Shown: positions 46,177 through 58,299, counted from the stretch's first letter. The stretch: DNA of 64,000 nucleotides from Planococcus ruber (GCF_022819085.1 NZ_JALHAG010000001.1:207395-271394), one strand, 5' to 3'. Numbers and translations: made by a program. The notes: a model not told the origin generated them from the letters alone.

Positions 46177-49100
46177 AAGACAAGATATCCAAAGTATACT
46201 CGTGATCGGATCCGGTCCGATCGTCATCGGCCAAGCAGCAGAATTCGACTATGCAGGGACACAAGCGTGCCTCGCGCTGAAAGAAGAAGGATACCGGGTG
46301 ATTTTGATCAACTCCAACCCGGCAACGATCATGACCGATACGGAAATCGCGGATAAAGTTTATATCGAACCGATCACATTGGACTTTGTCAGCCGGATTC
46401 TCCGCAAAGAGCGGCCGGATGCATTGCTTCCGACGCTTGGCGGCCAGACGGGACTGAATATGGCGATTGAACTGGATGAGTCGGGCATTCTGGACGAACT
46501 GGGAATCGAAATTTTAGGTACGAAACTGGAAGCCATCCATAAAGCGGAAGACCGGGATTTATTCCGTACCTTGATGAATGAATTGGGGGAACCGGTTCCG
46601 GATTCTGACATCATCCATAATATGGAGGAAGCGAAAGCGTTTGTTGAACGCATCGGCTATCCGGTCATTGTCCGGCCGGCATTTACGCTTGGCGGAACAG
46701 GCGGCGGCATCTGCCATAACGATGAGGACCTGCAGGAAATCGTCACAAGCGGCTTGAAATACAGCCCGGTTACCCAGTGTTTGCTGGAAAAATCGATTGC
46801 GGGCTTTAAGGAAGTCGAATACGAAGTGATGCGGGACGCGAACGATACGGCAATCGTGGTCTGCAATATGGAAAATATCGATCCGGTCGGCATCCATACG
46901 GGCGACTCGATTGTTGTGGCGCCGAGCCAGACCTTGTCTGACCGGGAATATCAAATGCTGCGGAATGTGTCACTGAAGATCATCCGTGCACTCAAAATCG
47001 AAGGCGGCTGCAACGTCCAATTGGCGCTTGACCCATACAGCTTCAATTACTACATCATCGAAGTCAATCCGCGCGTCAGCCGTTCATCGGCGCTCGCTTC
47101 GAAAGCGACCGGCTACCCGATTGCGAAGCTTGCTGCAAAAATTGCGGTAGGGCTTACACTCGATGAAATGATGAACCCGGTAACGGGCCGGACTTATGCG
47201 GCGTTTGAACCGGCGCTTGACTACGTGGTCGCTAAAATTCCGCGCTGGCCGTTCGACAAGTTCGAGTCCGCGAAACGAAATTTAGGAACCCAAATGAAAG
47301 CGACGGGCGAAGTGATGGCGATGGGCCGGTCATTTGAAGAAGCGATTCTGAAAGCCGTTCGCTCGCTTGAAACCGGCCAATTTCATTTGGAGTTGAAGAA
47401 AGCGGAGACGATGAGCGATGAATGGATCGAGAAACGAATCCGCCGGGCTGGCGATGAGCGCTTATTCTTTATCGGAGAAGCACTGCGCCGCGGCGTTTCC
47501 ATCGAAACGATTCAAGATTGGAGCCAGATTGATCTCTTCTTCTTGAAGAAGTTCGCAGACATCGTCCAATTTGAAAATGTGTTGAAAGCCAACCGGTTTG
47601 ACCGGGAAACGGCAAAAAAGGCGAAGCGCATGGGCTTTGCGGATAAGACGATCGCGAAGCTGTGGGCAGTAGGAGAGCAAGAAGTCTACAACTGGCGCAA
47701 AGAACAGGAATTGATGCCTGTCTATAAGATGGTGGATACTTGCGCAGCAGAATTCGAATCGGAAACGCCGTATTTCTACGGCACATACGAAGATGAAAAC
47801 GAGTCGATCCGTACGGAAAAAGAAAGCATCATCGTCCTTGGATCCGGCCCGATCCGCATCGGCCAAGGGGTTGAATTTGACTATGCCACGGTGCACTCTG
47901 TATGGGCGATCAAAGAAGCAGGCTATGAAGCGATCATCATCAACAACAACCCGGAAACGGTATCGACGGATTTCTCCATCTCGGACAAATTATACTTTGA
48001 ACCGTTAACGGTGGAAGATGTTATGCATATCATTGAAATCGAACAGCCAAAAGGCGTGGTGGTCCAGTTCGGCGGACAGACGGCGATCAATCTTGCTGAA
48101 AAGCTGGAGCAAAACGGAGTGAAGATTCTTGGCACTTCTCTGGAAGATTTGGACCGGGCTGAAAACCGCAACAAATTCGAAGCGGCCTTGCACGAAATCG
48201 GGATCCCGCAGCCGCTTGGTAAAACAGCGGTTTCTGCCGAAGAAGCGATTATCATTGCAAATGACATCGGCTATCCGGTATTGGTGCGCCCATCCTATGT
48301 GCTCGGCGGCCGGGCGATGGAAATCGTCTACAATGAAAGCGACTTGAGCCATTACATGGAGCATGCGGTCGAAGCAAGTCCCGAACATCCCGTACTTGTC
48401 GACCGCTATTTGACCGGGATTGAAATCGAAGTGGACGCCATTTCAGACGGAAAAGACGTACTGATCCCCGGCATCATGGAGCATATTGAACGCGCCGGCG
48501 TCCATTCAGGGGATTCGATAGCCGTCTACCCGACGCAGAACATTTCGCAGCAGCTGCTCGATACGCTGGTGGATTATACGGCCCGCCTCGCAAAAGGATT
48601 GAACATTGTCGGACTTTTGAACATCCAATACGTCATCTCGAAAGGCGAAGTGTTTGTCATTGAAGTCAATCCGCGCTCTAGTCGGACTGTGCCGTTCATG
48701 AGCAAAATCACGGCGATTCCGATGGCGAACATTGCGATGAAAGCGATACTCGGCCACAGCATCCGAGCGCAAGGATTCACGCCAGGGCTCGCACCACTGT
48801 CAAAAGGCGTCTACGTGAAAGTGCCGGTGTTCTCATTTGCGAAACTGCGCCGCGTCGACATTACCCTCGGGCCAGAGATGAAATCGACCGGGGAAGTCAT
48901 GGGCAAAGATTCCACGCTGGAAAAAGCGCTTTATAAAGGCCTGGTGGCAGCTGGTATGGAAATAAAAGACCACGGGACGGTGCTGATGACCATTTCCGAT
49001 AAAGACAAAGAAGAGGCAATCGGCCTCGCGAAGCGTTTTACAGCGATCGGCTACCACATCATGGCGACTGAAGGGACAGCCAGCACGTTGGAAAGCGCAG

Positions 49101-49353
49101 GCATCAATGTGTCGACGGTCGGGAAAATCGGTTCAGACGGCCAAACTTTGATCGACGTCATCCAAAACGGCCGCGCCCAGCTTGTCATCAATACGTTGAC
49201 GAAAGGCAAGCAGCCGGAACGCGACGGTTTCCGGATTCGCCGGGAATCAGTGGAAAACGGCATTCCGTGCCTGACGTCGCTTGATACGGCAGAAGCGATG
49301 CTCCGCGTCATTGAATCGATGACTTTCTCTGCGGAGGAGATGGGGGCAGGCGT

Positions 49354-49357
<4 letters not shown>
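46169..49357 (+). CDS. pyrAB: Carbamoyl-phosphate synthase large subunit, pyrimidine-specific
   Basis: A 1062-residue enzyme made of two homologous ATP-grasp halves: the carboxyphosphate domain (about 1-400) and the carbamoyl phosphate domain (about 545-930). Both begin with a GSGPI-IGQ motif (residue 13 and about 556). An oligomerisation domain lies between them, and a C-terminal MGS-like allosteric domain (about 930-1062) binds UMP/PRPP-type effectors. Full length for the family. The stop overlaps pyrK in the ATGA pattern. Confidence 0.97.
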
Positions 49358-51714
<2,357 letters not shown>

Positions 51715-51715
<1 letters not shown>

Positions 51716-52341
51716 TGAAACAGCATATTGCACGCCACTTACTGAATATTGGAGCCGTTGAATTGCGGCCGGAAGATCCGTTCACCTGGGCATCAGGCGT
51801 CCAGTCCCCGATTTATTGCGACAACCGCCTTACGATGTCTTATCCGGAAGTGCGAAAAGAAATTGCCAAAGGGTTGGCTGGCTTAATCGAAGAATTTTAT
51901 CCGGAATGTGAAGTTGTAGCAGGAACGGCAACAGCTGGAATTCCGCATGCCGCTTGGGTCAGCGACAGGCTCGATTTGCCGATGGTCTACGTCCGTTCAA
52001 AACCGAAAGAGCACGGGCAAGGCAATATGGTCGAAGGGAAAATCGAGGCAGGAAAAAAAGTGGTCGTCGTCGAAGATTTGATTTCAAAAGGCGGTTCGGT
52101 CCTCCAAGCAGCTGAAGGGTTAAAAGCGGCCGGGTTTGACGTGCTCGGCATCGCCGCAATTTTTACATACGATTTGCCGCAGTCGATGGAGGCAATCACT
52201 GAAGCTGGGCTTACATTCCATACGCTGACGGACTTTCCAGCGCTCGTTGAAGAGGCGGCAGCGGCTGGAGCGATTCAGGAAAAAGATTTGCCGATGCTTG
52301 CTGATTGGCATGAGAATTTAAAAGCGGGAACTTTGACGTAA
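51715..52341 (+). CDS. pyrE: Orotate phosphoribosyltransferase
   Basis: A 208-residue PRTase that joins orotate and PRPP to give OMP. The PRPP motif [17 protein letters not shown] lies around residues 112-128. The N-terminus [10 protein letters not shown] and [10 protein letters not shown] are typical. ATG at 51712 and 51715 are both possible; I choose 51715 for its spacing to GGAGCGG and agreement with the family start. It is the last pyr gene before the terminator. Confidence 0.95.
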
Positions 52342-52357
52342 AGACAGAACTTCATAA

Positions 52358-52384
52358 AAGCTGGCCGCAGGGGCCGGCTTTTTT
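52358..52384 (+). terminator. Terminator of the pyr operon
   Basis: AAGCTGGCC / GGCCGGCTT (52358-52366 with 52372-52380, one G-T pair) is followed by TTTT. Confidence 0.93.
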
Positions 52385-52434
52385 GTCGTTCATCGGAAAA
52401 ATTTGAGGAAACTCATGATTTTTCAGCTGTTTTT

Positions 52435-52443
52435 TGTTATGGT
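52435..52443 (+). promoter_or_regulatory. Possible extended -10 promoter for dsdA
   Basis: TGTTATGGT matches an extended -10 element 26 bases before dsdA. No clear -35 box is present. Confidence 0.4.
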
Positions 52444-52468
52444 CTAAACAACAAGGAGGGACGATTTT

Positions 52469-53791
52469 ATGCCTTTTACCCAACAGCAACTCAATGAATG
52501 GCAGCAAAATTTTCCGGTAGTGGAGAAAGCGATGTCTTTGGAGCCGCTTTTTTGGCAAAATCCAAAACTGAAAAAAGTGGAGGAACTCCCGCCGCTTCCT
52601 GTCTCTAAAAAAGACATGGAGCAAGCCGCCCAATTATGGAGACGCTTTGCCCCGTTTCTTGCAAAAGCTTTTCCTGAAACAAAAGATGGGATCATCGAAT
52701 CGCCGCTGCGGGAAATATTGGAAATGAAAAAGGCGTTAAATGAGCGGAGTTCGGCAACCGTCCGCGGCGATGTATATTTGAAATGCGACAGTGAGCTTCC
52801 GATCGCAGGGTCGGTGAAAGCGCGCGGCGGCATCTTCGAAGTTTTGCAGCACGCAGAAAATTTGGCGATGGATGCAGGGCTTTTAGCTGAAAAGGATTCC
52901 TATGAGAAATTCCTTAGAGATGAGTTTATTCAATTTTTTCACCAGTACTCGATCGGCGTCGGCTCCACCGGAAATCTGGGATTGAGCATTGGCATCATGG
53001 GAGCGAAGCTTGGATTCCAGACTTCGGTTTATATGTCGGCAGATGCGAAGCCGTGGAAAAAAGAATTGCTTCGGCAAAAAGGTGCCATCGTCCATGAATT
53101 TTCAGGTGATTTTAGCGAAGCCATTACAGAAGGCAGAGAGCAGACACGGAAAAATCCGAAAGCTTATTTTGTAGATGATGAAAAGTCAAAGCCGTTGTTC
53201 CTTGGCTACAGCGTTGCGGCTTTTCATTTAAAAGAACAATTGGCTCAAGCAAATGTCAGGGTTGACCGCGAGCATCCTCTATTCGTTTATTTGCCTTGCG
53301 GCGTCGGCGGTGCGCCCGGCGGCATCACGTTCGGCCTGAAACAGGTTTTTGGCGATGCCGTCCATTGCTTTTTTGTGGAACCGACGCATTCGCCGGCGGT
53401 CCTGATCGGCTTGGCTACCGGTGAAAAAGAAAAGGTCTGTGTCCAGGACTTCGGCATAGACAATCGGACAGAAGGGGACGGTTTAGCGGTAGGACGCCCA
53501 TCCAGTTTCGCTTCTTCCATTAGTGAACATCTTGTCAGCGGCATTTATACAATTGAAGACGAAGAGCTGTTCAAAGGGTTGGCTCTTTTGTCCGACAGTG
53601 AAGGGGTCTTCATCGAGCCTTCAGCAGCTGCAGGGCTATGGGGGCCAACCGAATTAGTGAAAACCGATTACTTGCAGAAGCACGAAATAGACGAATCAAA
53701 AGCCGTCCATATTGTCTGGGCTACGGGAGGAGCACTCGTACCGGAACATGAACGAGTGCAATTTTACGGAAAAGGCAAAAAACTATTGTAA
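52469..53791 (+). CDS. dsdA: D-serine ammonia-lyase (D-serine dehydratase)
   Basis: A 440-residue PLP enzyme of fold type II that converts D-serine to pyruvate and ammonia. The PLP lysine is K117 in AGSVKARGG; the phosphate-binding SVGSTGNLGLS-type loop (here GVGSTGNLGLS) lies around residue 168. The C-terminal FIEPSAAAG and WATGGALVP segments fit DsdA. The family removes toxic D-serine and lets it serve as carbon source. No DsdC regulator or DsdX transporter lies beside it. An AAGGAGGG site precedes the ATG. Confidence 0.93.
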   Translation: MPFTQQQLNEWQQNFPVVEKAMSLEPLFWQNPKLKKVEELPPLPVSKKDMEQAAQLWRRFAPFLAKAFPETKDGIIESPLREILEMKKALNERSSATVRGDVYLKCDSELPIAGSVKARGGIFEVLQHAENLAMDAGLLAEKDSYEKFLRDEFIQFFHQYSIGVGSTGNLGLSIGIMGAKLGFQTSVYMSADAKPWKKELLRQKGAIVHEFSGDFSEAITEGREQTRKNPKAYFVDDEKSKPLFLGYSVAAFHLKEQLAQANVRVDREHPLFVYLPCGVGGAPGGITFGLKQVFGDAVHCFFVEPTHSPAVLIGLATGEKEKVCVQDFGIDNRTEGDGLAVGRPSSFASSISEHLVSGIYTIEDEELFKGLALLSDSEGVFIEPSAAAGLWGPTELVKTDYLQKHEIDESKAVHIVWATGGALVPEHERVQFYGKGKKLL

Positions 53792-53824
53792 TGGGTTTTT
53801 TTGAAATCGAAAGGTGGAGATGGA

Positions 53825-54103
53825 ATGAATATCCTGATAGTAGGAGTGGTGTTGGCAGCGATGCTGTTGCTGTACGCTTCGGTGAACGAACGGTTTAAAA
53901 CGATGGAAAAGCAGATGGCCGCTATGCGGAAAACCATAGACGCTTTAAGGAAAGGCGGGCCTGTTGAAGACCCGAAAGTCGATGCAGAACTTCGTGAGCT
54001 GTTGGCCCAAGGGAAAGATGTACAAGCCGTAAAATTGGCGCGTGAATATCTTGGCCTGTCCTTATTAGATGCTAAAAACTACGTGGACTCTTTAAAGATG
54101 TAA
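53825..54103 (+). CDS. Membrane-anchored protein with ribosomal L7/L12 C-terminal-like domain
   Basis: A 92-residue protein. Residues 2-20 form a hydrophobic anchor, followed by a basic coiled-coil-like stretch to about 45. The last 40 residues (VQAVKLAREYLGLSLLDAKNYVDSL) resemble the C-terminal domain of ribosomal protein bL12, which recruits translational GTPases. Similar small proteins occur in Firmicutes without known function. The start at 53825 is chosen for AAGGTGGAG. It follows dsdA by 33 bases and may be co-transcribed. Confidence 0.75.
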   Translation: MNILIVGVVLAAMLLLYASVNERFKTMEKQMAAMRKTIDALRKGGPVEDPKVDAELRELLAQGKDVQAVKLAREYLGLSLLDAKNYVDSLKM

Positions 54104-54126
54104 ATCGAAAAAATTCCAAAATAACT

Positions 54127-54155
54127 TTGACTCTTTTCCGGTTTTCGCTTAGAAT
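54127..54155 (+). promoter_or_regulatory. Promoter of the argS T-box transcript
   Basis: TTGACT (54127-54132) and TAGAAT (54150-54155) are 17 bases apart, just before the T-box leader. Confidence 0.83.
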
Positions 54156-54177
54156 AACAAAAATAACCAAAAAATTC

Positions 54178-54396
54178 TGTGATGAAGAGAGTAGTTTTGA
54201 AGGGAGCGGCAGCGAGTCAGGGGTGGTGGGAGCCTGATAGCCGAATTCAAAATGAAGCGCACTTCTGAGAAACTCCCTGAAATGAAAGTAGGGTGCAGTC
54301 GGAGGAATCCGTTATCTTTTTAAGCTGGCCTGTTTGGGCAATCAGAGTGGTACCGCGGGAATCCCGTCTCTAAATTTATTTAGAGGCGGGATTTTT
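54178..54396 (+). promoter_or_regulatory. T-box riboswitch for arginine, argS leader
   Basis: The T-box core AGAGTGGTACCGCGGG is at 54345-54360. The likely specifier is the arginine codon CGC at 54258-54260 in GAAGCGCACTTC. The terminator stem AATCCCGTCTCTAAA / TTTAGAGGCGGGATT (about 54360-54394) ends in TTTT. Uncharged tRNA-Arg would allow expression of argS. Leader and promoter fill the 320-base gap between the L12-like gene and argS. Confidence 0.94.
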
Positions 54397-54423
54397 CTAT
54401 TGTTTTTGAAAAGGAGAGAGAAC

Positions 54424-56109
54424 ATGAAAAATTTAGCAGTGTTTGCAATGGCCATCGATGAAAAAATCGAGGGAAAACTGGATTTAACCGGCATCCAACG
54501 GCTGATCGAACAGCCGAAATTCGAAGGGCAAGGCGACTTGGCTTTCCCTTGTTTTGTGCTAGCCAAAACAATGCGGAAAGCACCAAGCAAAATCGCAGAA
54601 GAACTTGCACCGCTTATCAGCCATCCGTCATTCGAAAAAGTACAGGCAGACGGTGCCTATATCAATGCGTTTTTCCAAAAGAAAGAGGCAAGCAAAGCCA
54701 TCATCGAGGAGATTATGGCAAAAGGCAGCACGTATGGGCAACATGAATTCGGAAACGGAAAAAATATCGTCATCGATTTTTCATCCCCCAATATTGCAAA
54801 ACCTTTTTCCATGGGGCATTTACGGTCAACGGTCATCGGCAATTCGCTTGCGAAAATCGCTGAAAAATGCGGCTATCAAACAGTGAAAATCAATCATCTG
54901 GGAGACTGGGGGACGCAATTCGGCAAATTGATCGTTGCCTACAAGCAATGGGGAGAAGAAAGCGCGGTGCAAAAAGAGCCCATCAAGGAATTGCTGGAAC
55001 TTTACGTCCGGTTTCATCAGGAAGCAGAAAAGAATCCGAAGCTAAACGAGGAAGCAAGAAGCTGGTTTAAGAAATTAGAAGACGGCGACCAAGAGGCTAG
55101 CAGGCTCTGGCTTTGGTTTAAAGAAGAATCGCTGCAGGAATTCAACAAGATCTATCAATTGCTTGGCGTGTCGTTTGATTCATTGGACGGTGAGGCTTTC
55201 TACAACGATAAAATGCAGAAGACGATTGCTTTATTGGCCGAAAAGAATTTATTGAGTGCTTCTGCCGGGGCTGAAGTGGTGGATTTGACAGCGGAAGGCA
55301 TGCCCCCGCTATTGATCCGAAAATCGGACGGCGCCACTCTTTATGCGACGCGGGATTTGACAGCCGCTTTATACCGTCATGAAAACTATCAATTCGCTAG
55401 AGCGTTGTATGTGGTGGGCCAGGAACAGACTTTGCATTTCAAGCAGGTTTTTCAGGCTTTGCAAAAGATGGGCTTTTCCTTTGCAAACGAAATGGAGCAT
55501 ATTCCGTTCGGCTTTATCTTGAAAAATGGCAAGAAAATGTCGACCAGAAAAGGCGGCCTTGTGCTGTTGGAAAAAGTTCTGCAAGAAGCCATTGGGCTGG
55601 CAGCAAAAAATATTGAGGAGAAAAATCCGGCTTTGAAAGAAAAGCAGCATGTTGCTGAGATGGTTGGGGTCGGCGCCGTGGTTTTCCACGATCTCCACAA
55701 CGACCGGATGACGAATGTGGAGTTTTCGCTGCAAGATATGCTTCGTTTTGAAGGAGCGACCGGACCATACGTCCAGTATACGCATGCACGTGCATGCTCA
55801 ATCTTGCGGAAAGCGGGCGGCCATCATGGGCCGATTGAGGGCTTGTATGATGCGTATAGCTGGCAAGTGGTGAAGCAGTTGCTGGAGTTCCCGGACGTCA
55901 TTGAAAAAAGCTTCCATCACAATGAACCTTCAGCCATCGCTAAATTTCTGATCGAATTGGCGCAGGATTTCAATAAATATTATAGCCATGTGAAAATTCT
56001 GCAGGAAGATGAGGAATTGGGCACCAGATTGGCCTTGGTTTCATCCACCGCCATTGTGTTGAAAGAAGGCTTGAAGCTGCTTGGCATCGGTGCGCCTGAA
56101 CAGATGTAA
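54424..56109 (+). CDS. argS: Arginyl-tRNA synthetase (ArgS2-like)
   Basis: A 561-residue class I synthetase. The N-terminal Add-1 domain (about 1-105) is short and lacks the usual opening seen in B. subtilis ArgS. The HIGH region reads NIAKPFSMGHLRST (around residue 123-136), so the first histidine is serine. The KMSKS loop is KKMSTRKGG. The DALR anticodon-binding domain (about 445-561; YVQYTHARACSIL before it) is present. It resembles the second ArgRS (ArgS2) known in the B. cereus group. T-box control and ATG at 54424 with AAAGGAGAG support an active gene. A second argS elsewhere is possible. Confidence 0.93.
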   Translation: MKNLAVFAMAIDEKIEGKLDLTGIQRLIEQPKFEGQGDLAFPCFVLAKTMRKAPSKIAEELAPLISHPSFEKVQADGAYINAFFQKKEASKAIIEEIMAKGSTYGQHEFGNGKNIVIDFSSPNIAKPFSMGHLRSTVIGNSLAKIAEKCGYQTVKINHLGDWGTQFGKLIVAYKQWGEESAVQKEPIKELLELYVRFHQEAEKNPKLNEEARSWFKKLEDGDQEASRLWLWFKEESLQEFNKIYQLLGVSFDSLDGEAFYNDKMQKTIALLAEKNLLSASAGAEVVDLTAEGMPPLLIRKSDGATLYATRDLTAALYRHENYQFARALYVVGQEQTLHFKQVFQALQKMGFSFANEMEHIPFGFILKNGKKMSTRKGGLVLLEKVLQEAIGLAAKNIEEKNPALKEKQHVAEMVGVGAVVFHDLHNDRMTNVEFSLQDMLRFEGATGPYVQYTHARACSILRKAGGHHGPIEGLYDAYSWQVVKQLLEFPDVIEKSFHHNEPSAIAKFLIELAQDFNKYYSHVKILQEDEELGTRLALVSSTAIVLKEGLKLLGIGAPEQM

Positions 56110-56179
56110 AAATAAAGGGTTCGGATGATTTTCGGCGAATAAAACCAGTGAATTGATCAAATCGGAAAGGAGGGATAAA

Positions 56180-56581
56180 ATGGCCAGAAAAGTGAAGGAT
56201 GTTTTTATTAATTTGCCGGTGAAGGATTTGCAGAAGTCGGTTGACTTTTTTAGCGCATTAGGATTTGGCTTTAATGATGAAATGACTGATGAAAATGCCA
56301 GCTGCATGATTATCGGCGATCACATGTATGTCATGTTATTGGTGGAACCGTTTTTCCAAAAGTTTACGAAAAAACAATTAACGGATTCCGCAGCATCCAC
56401 AGAAGTCATTGTGGCCATTTCTGCAGACAGCAAAGCAGAAGTGGACGAAATGGTCGAAAAAGCCATTGAAGCAGGCGGCGCTGTTTCGAACGATAAAATG
56501 GACGATGAGTATATGTATGGCTGGAGCTTCCAGGACCTCGATGGCCATCTTTGGGAAGTCGTGTATATGCCGGAAAGCTGA
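56180..56581 (+). CDS. VOC (glyoxalase/bleomycin resistance) family protein
   Basis: A 133-residue single VOC module of two beta-alpha-beta-beta-beta repeats. FINLPVKDLQKSVDFFSALGF opens the first repeat and WSFQDLDGHLWEVVYM closes the second. A metal-binding pattern is partial: a C-terminal Glu is present in HLWEV, but the full set cannot be confirmed. The substrate is unknown; such proteins are often mis-called extradiol dioxygenase. The start at 56180 follows AAAGGAGGG. It is downstream of argS without a clear terminator between. Confidence 0.82.
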   Translation: MARKVKDVFINLPVKDLQKSVDFFSALGFGFNDEMTDENASCMIIGDHMYVMLLVEPFFQKFTKKQLTDSAASTEVIVAISADSKAEVDEMVEKAIEAGGAVSNDKMDDEYMYGWSFQDLDGHLWEVVYMPES

Positions 56582-56585
56582 CAAT

Positions 56586-56637
56586 AAAAATGCCTGGAAC
56601 GTCTGTTATCCAACAGAATGTTCCAGGCATTTTTTCT
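56586..56637. terminator. Bidirectional terminator between the VOC gene and the ABC transporter genes
   Basis: ATGCCTGGAA / TTCCAGGCAT (56590-56599 with 56621-56630) encloses a smaller TCTGTT / AACAGA stem. A-rich and T-rich flanks allow action on both strands. Confidence 0.93.
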
Positions 56638-56653
56638 CGTTCTTCTACTGCTC

Positions 56654-57331
56654 TTACAAGTAGTCTGCATAGCGCTTTTCCATGTAATTTTGGAAAACGG
56701 TCATCACTGAACAGATGGCCCAGTAGATCAAAGCGACTAAGATCAAGAGCGTTAAGAGATCGTATTCACGCGCTCCGACAATCCGCGCTTTCTGGAAAAC
56801 TTCCGGCACGGTTATCATCGCAGCCAAGGAAGAGGCTTTGATGAGGTCGAGAAACACATTGGAAAGCGGCGGAACCGCAATGCGGACCGATTGGGGCAAA
56901 ATGATGCGCCGCATCGTCTGCCAATAGCTCAAGCCGAGTGCCGTGGAAGATTCCCATTGCCCTTTGTCGACAGAAGCGAGGGAAGAGCGGAAAACTTCTG
57001 CGATATAAGCAGCGCAGTTGATGGTAAAGCCGATAAGCGCCGCCTGCAATGCTGAAAATTCAATGCCGATGACGGGCAACGCGAAGTAAAGCAAAAACAA
57101 AATAACCAAAATCGGAACCCCGCGCATAAAGGAAATGTATAGGCGGGCTGGCCATTCAAGAATCTTGAATTTCGAAGTTCTTGCAAGTGCCAGAAAAAAT
57201 CCAATGATGAGGGCAAGGCCCATACTCACCAGTGAAATCAATAGTGTGTACCAGATTCCTTCCAAGACGTAAGGAAGAGACTCGATCGCAAGCTGTGGGT
57301 CAAACAGCAAGCCCCATTCGATGTCAGCCAT
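56654..57331 (-). CDS. Polar amino-acid ABC transporter permease, YckA-like
   Basis: A 225-residue inner-membrane permease of the HisM/GlnP family with five helices. The EAA motif that contacts the ATPase is visible as ALGLSYWQTMRRIILPQ (around residue 142-158). It forms the channel for the substrate brought by the lipoprotein encoded next to it. Size and pairing match B. subtilis YckA-YckB, which also lack an ATPase gene. It starts 20 bases after the binding-protein gene and is translated from an AGGAGGA site. Confidence 0.87.
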   Translation of the reverse strand: MADIEWGLLFDPQLAIESLPYVLEGIWYTLLISLVSMGLALIIGFFLALARTSKFKILEWPARLYISFMRGVPILVILFLLYFALPVIGIEFSALQAALIGFTINCAAYIAEVFRSSLASVDKGQWESSTALGLSYWQTMRRIILPQSVRIAVPPLSNVFLDLIKASSLAAMITVPEVFQKARIVGAREYDLLTLLILVALIYWAICSVMTVFQNYMEKRYADYL

Positions 57332-57351
57332 TCAATATCCTCCTCGCGTGC

Positions 57352-58200
57352 CTATTCAATATCGGGTTTGACGGAGACATCGGCTCCGCCGAAAAACTCA
57401 GCAGAGATTTCGGAAATGGTGCCGTCTTCAAGCATTTCTTCCAACATCTGATTCACGTTGTCCGCCAATTCTTCGTTGTCCTTATTCATGACCAACCCGA
57501 CTTCAGATGGGCTGTATTTAATATCCGGGTGGATGGTGATGTTCAGCTCCGGGAAGGCCGCAACCCCGAAAGTGGAGAGGTAGTAATCGTTTAAGATGAC
57601 ATCCGTCCGGCCGATTGAGACGTCGCGCAAGTAAACTTCATTTGTTGCATTGTCGTAAGTCACTTCTTCGGCTCCGTAATCACGCGCGATTTCCATATAA
57701 ATCGAGGTGGAAGCGCCAGCCGCTTTTTTCCCTTTTAAATCTTCCAGGGTTTTGATGCCTGACAGGTCATCTTTTCGCACGACAGCCGTTCCATACGAAT
57801 ATTTGATCGGCGTGGAGAAAATGAATTTGTCCAAGCGGTCTTCGGAGATTTCGATATCGTTCGCTGCCATATCGATTTGTCCGGTGTTGACGCTCGTCAA
57901 CATTTCATCGAACCCCAGTTCCGTAAATTCAACCTCCAAATCGAGCCGCTCGCCAAGTTCCCGTACGACTTCCACTTCAAATCCCGTCAATTTATCGGAT
58001 TCGGCATCTCTGAAAGAAGTGGCCAAAAGCGTGCCGGAAGTCGCCACTTTAAGCGAACCTTTCTCCTGTATCTCGTCCCAGGCACTTTTCGTTTCCGCTG
58101 TTTCTTCCGTTTGGTCACTGCTGCCGCAGCCAGCGAGTAATCCAAGGGAAAGGACGCCAATAGCGGCCATTCCGTTCTTCAGTGTCAACGCTTTCAACAT
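57352..58200 (-). CDS. Polar amino-acid ABC transporter substrate-binding lipoprotein, YckB-like
   Basis: A 282-residue lipoprotein. The signal peptide ends in the lipobox LLAGC, with the cysteine at about residue 25. The solute-binding family 3 domain begins with KGSLKVATSGT (around 50), and TGFEVEVVRELGERL follows (around 72); EISEDRLDKFIFSTPI near 122 and a hinge lie in the middle. It probably binds a polar amino acid such as cystine or glutamine; the specificity is not visible. It is the first gene of a two-gene unit with the permease; the ATPase is not encoded nearby. The ribosome site is AGGAGGAA. Confidence 0.88.
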   Translation of the reverse strand: MLKALTLKNGMAAIGVLSLGLLAGCGSSDQTEETAETKSAWDEIQEKGSLKVATSGTLLATSFRDAESDKLTGFEVEVVRELGERLDLEVEFTELGFDEMLTSVNTGQIDMAANDIEISEDRLDKFIFSTPIKYSYGTAVVRKDDLSGIKTLEDLKGKKAAGASTSIYMEIARDYGAEEVTYDNATNEVYLRDVSIGRTDVILNDYYLSTFGVAAFPELNITIHPDIKYSPSEVGLVMNKDNEELADNVNQMLEEMLEDGTISEISAEFFGGADVSVKPDIE

Positions 58201-58299
58201 TATGTATTCCTCCTAATTTTCATTCCTATAAAAGATAGCATGTTAAAGGGGTTTGGGCAATTTGTCTGTTTGCCCAATTAATGGAAGATCGGAACATAT

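Noticed and set aside
46559-48388. Several minus-strand open frames of 90-144 codons inside pyrAB
   Set aside because: They are shadows of a GC-richer conserved gene; none has a start signal or recognisable domains.
54334-54423. N-terminal extension of argS
   Set aside because: It covers the T-box and terminator of the leader RNA.
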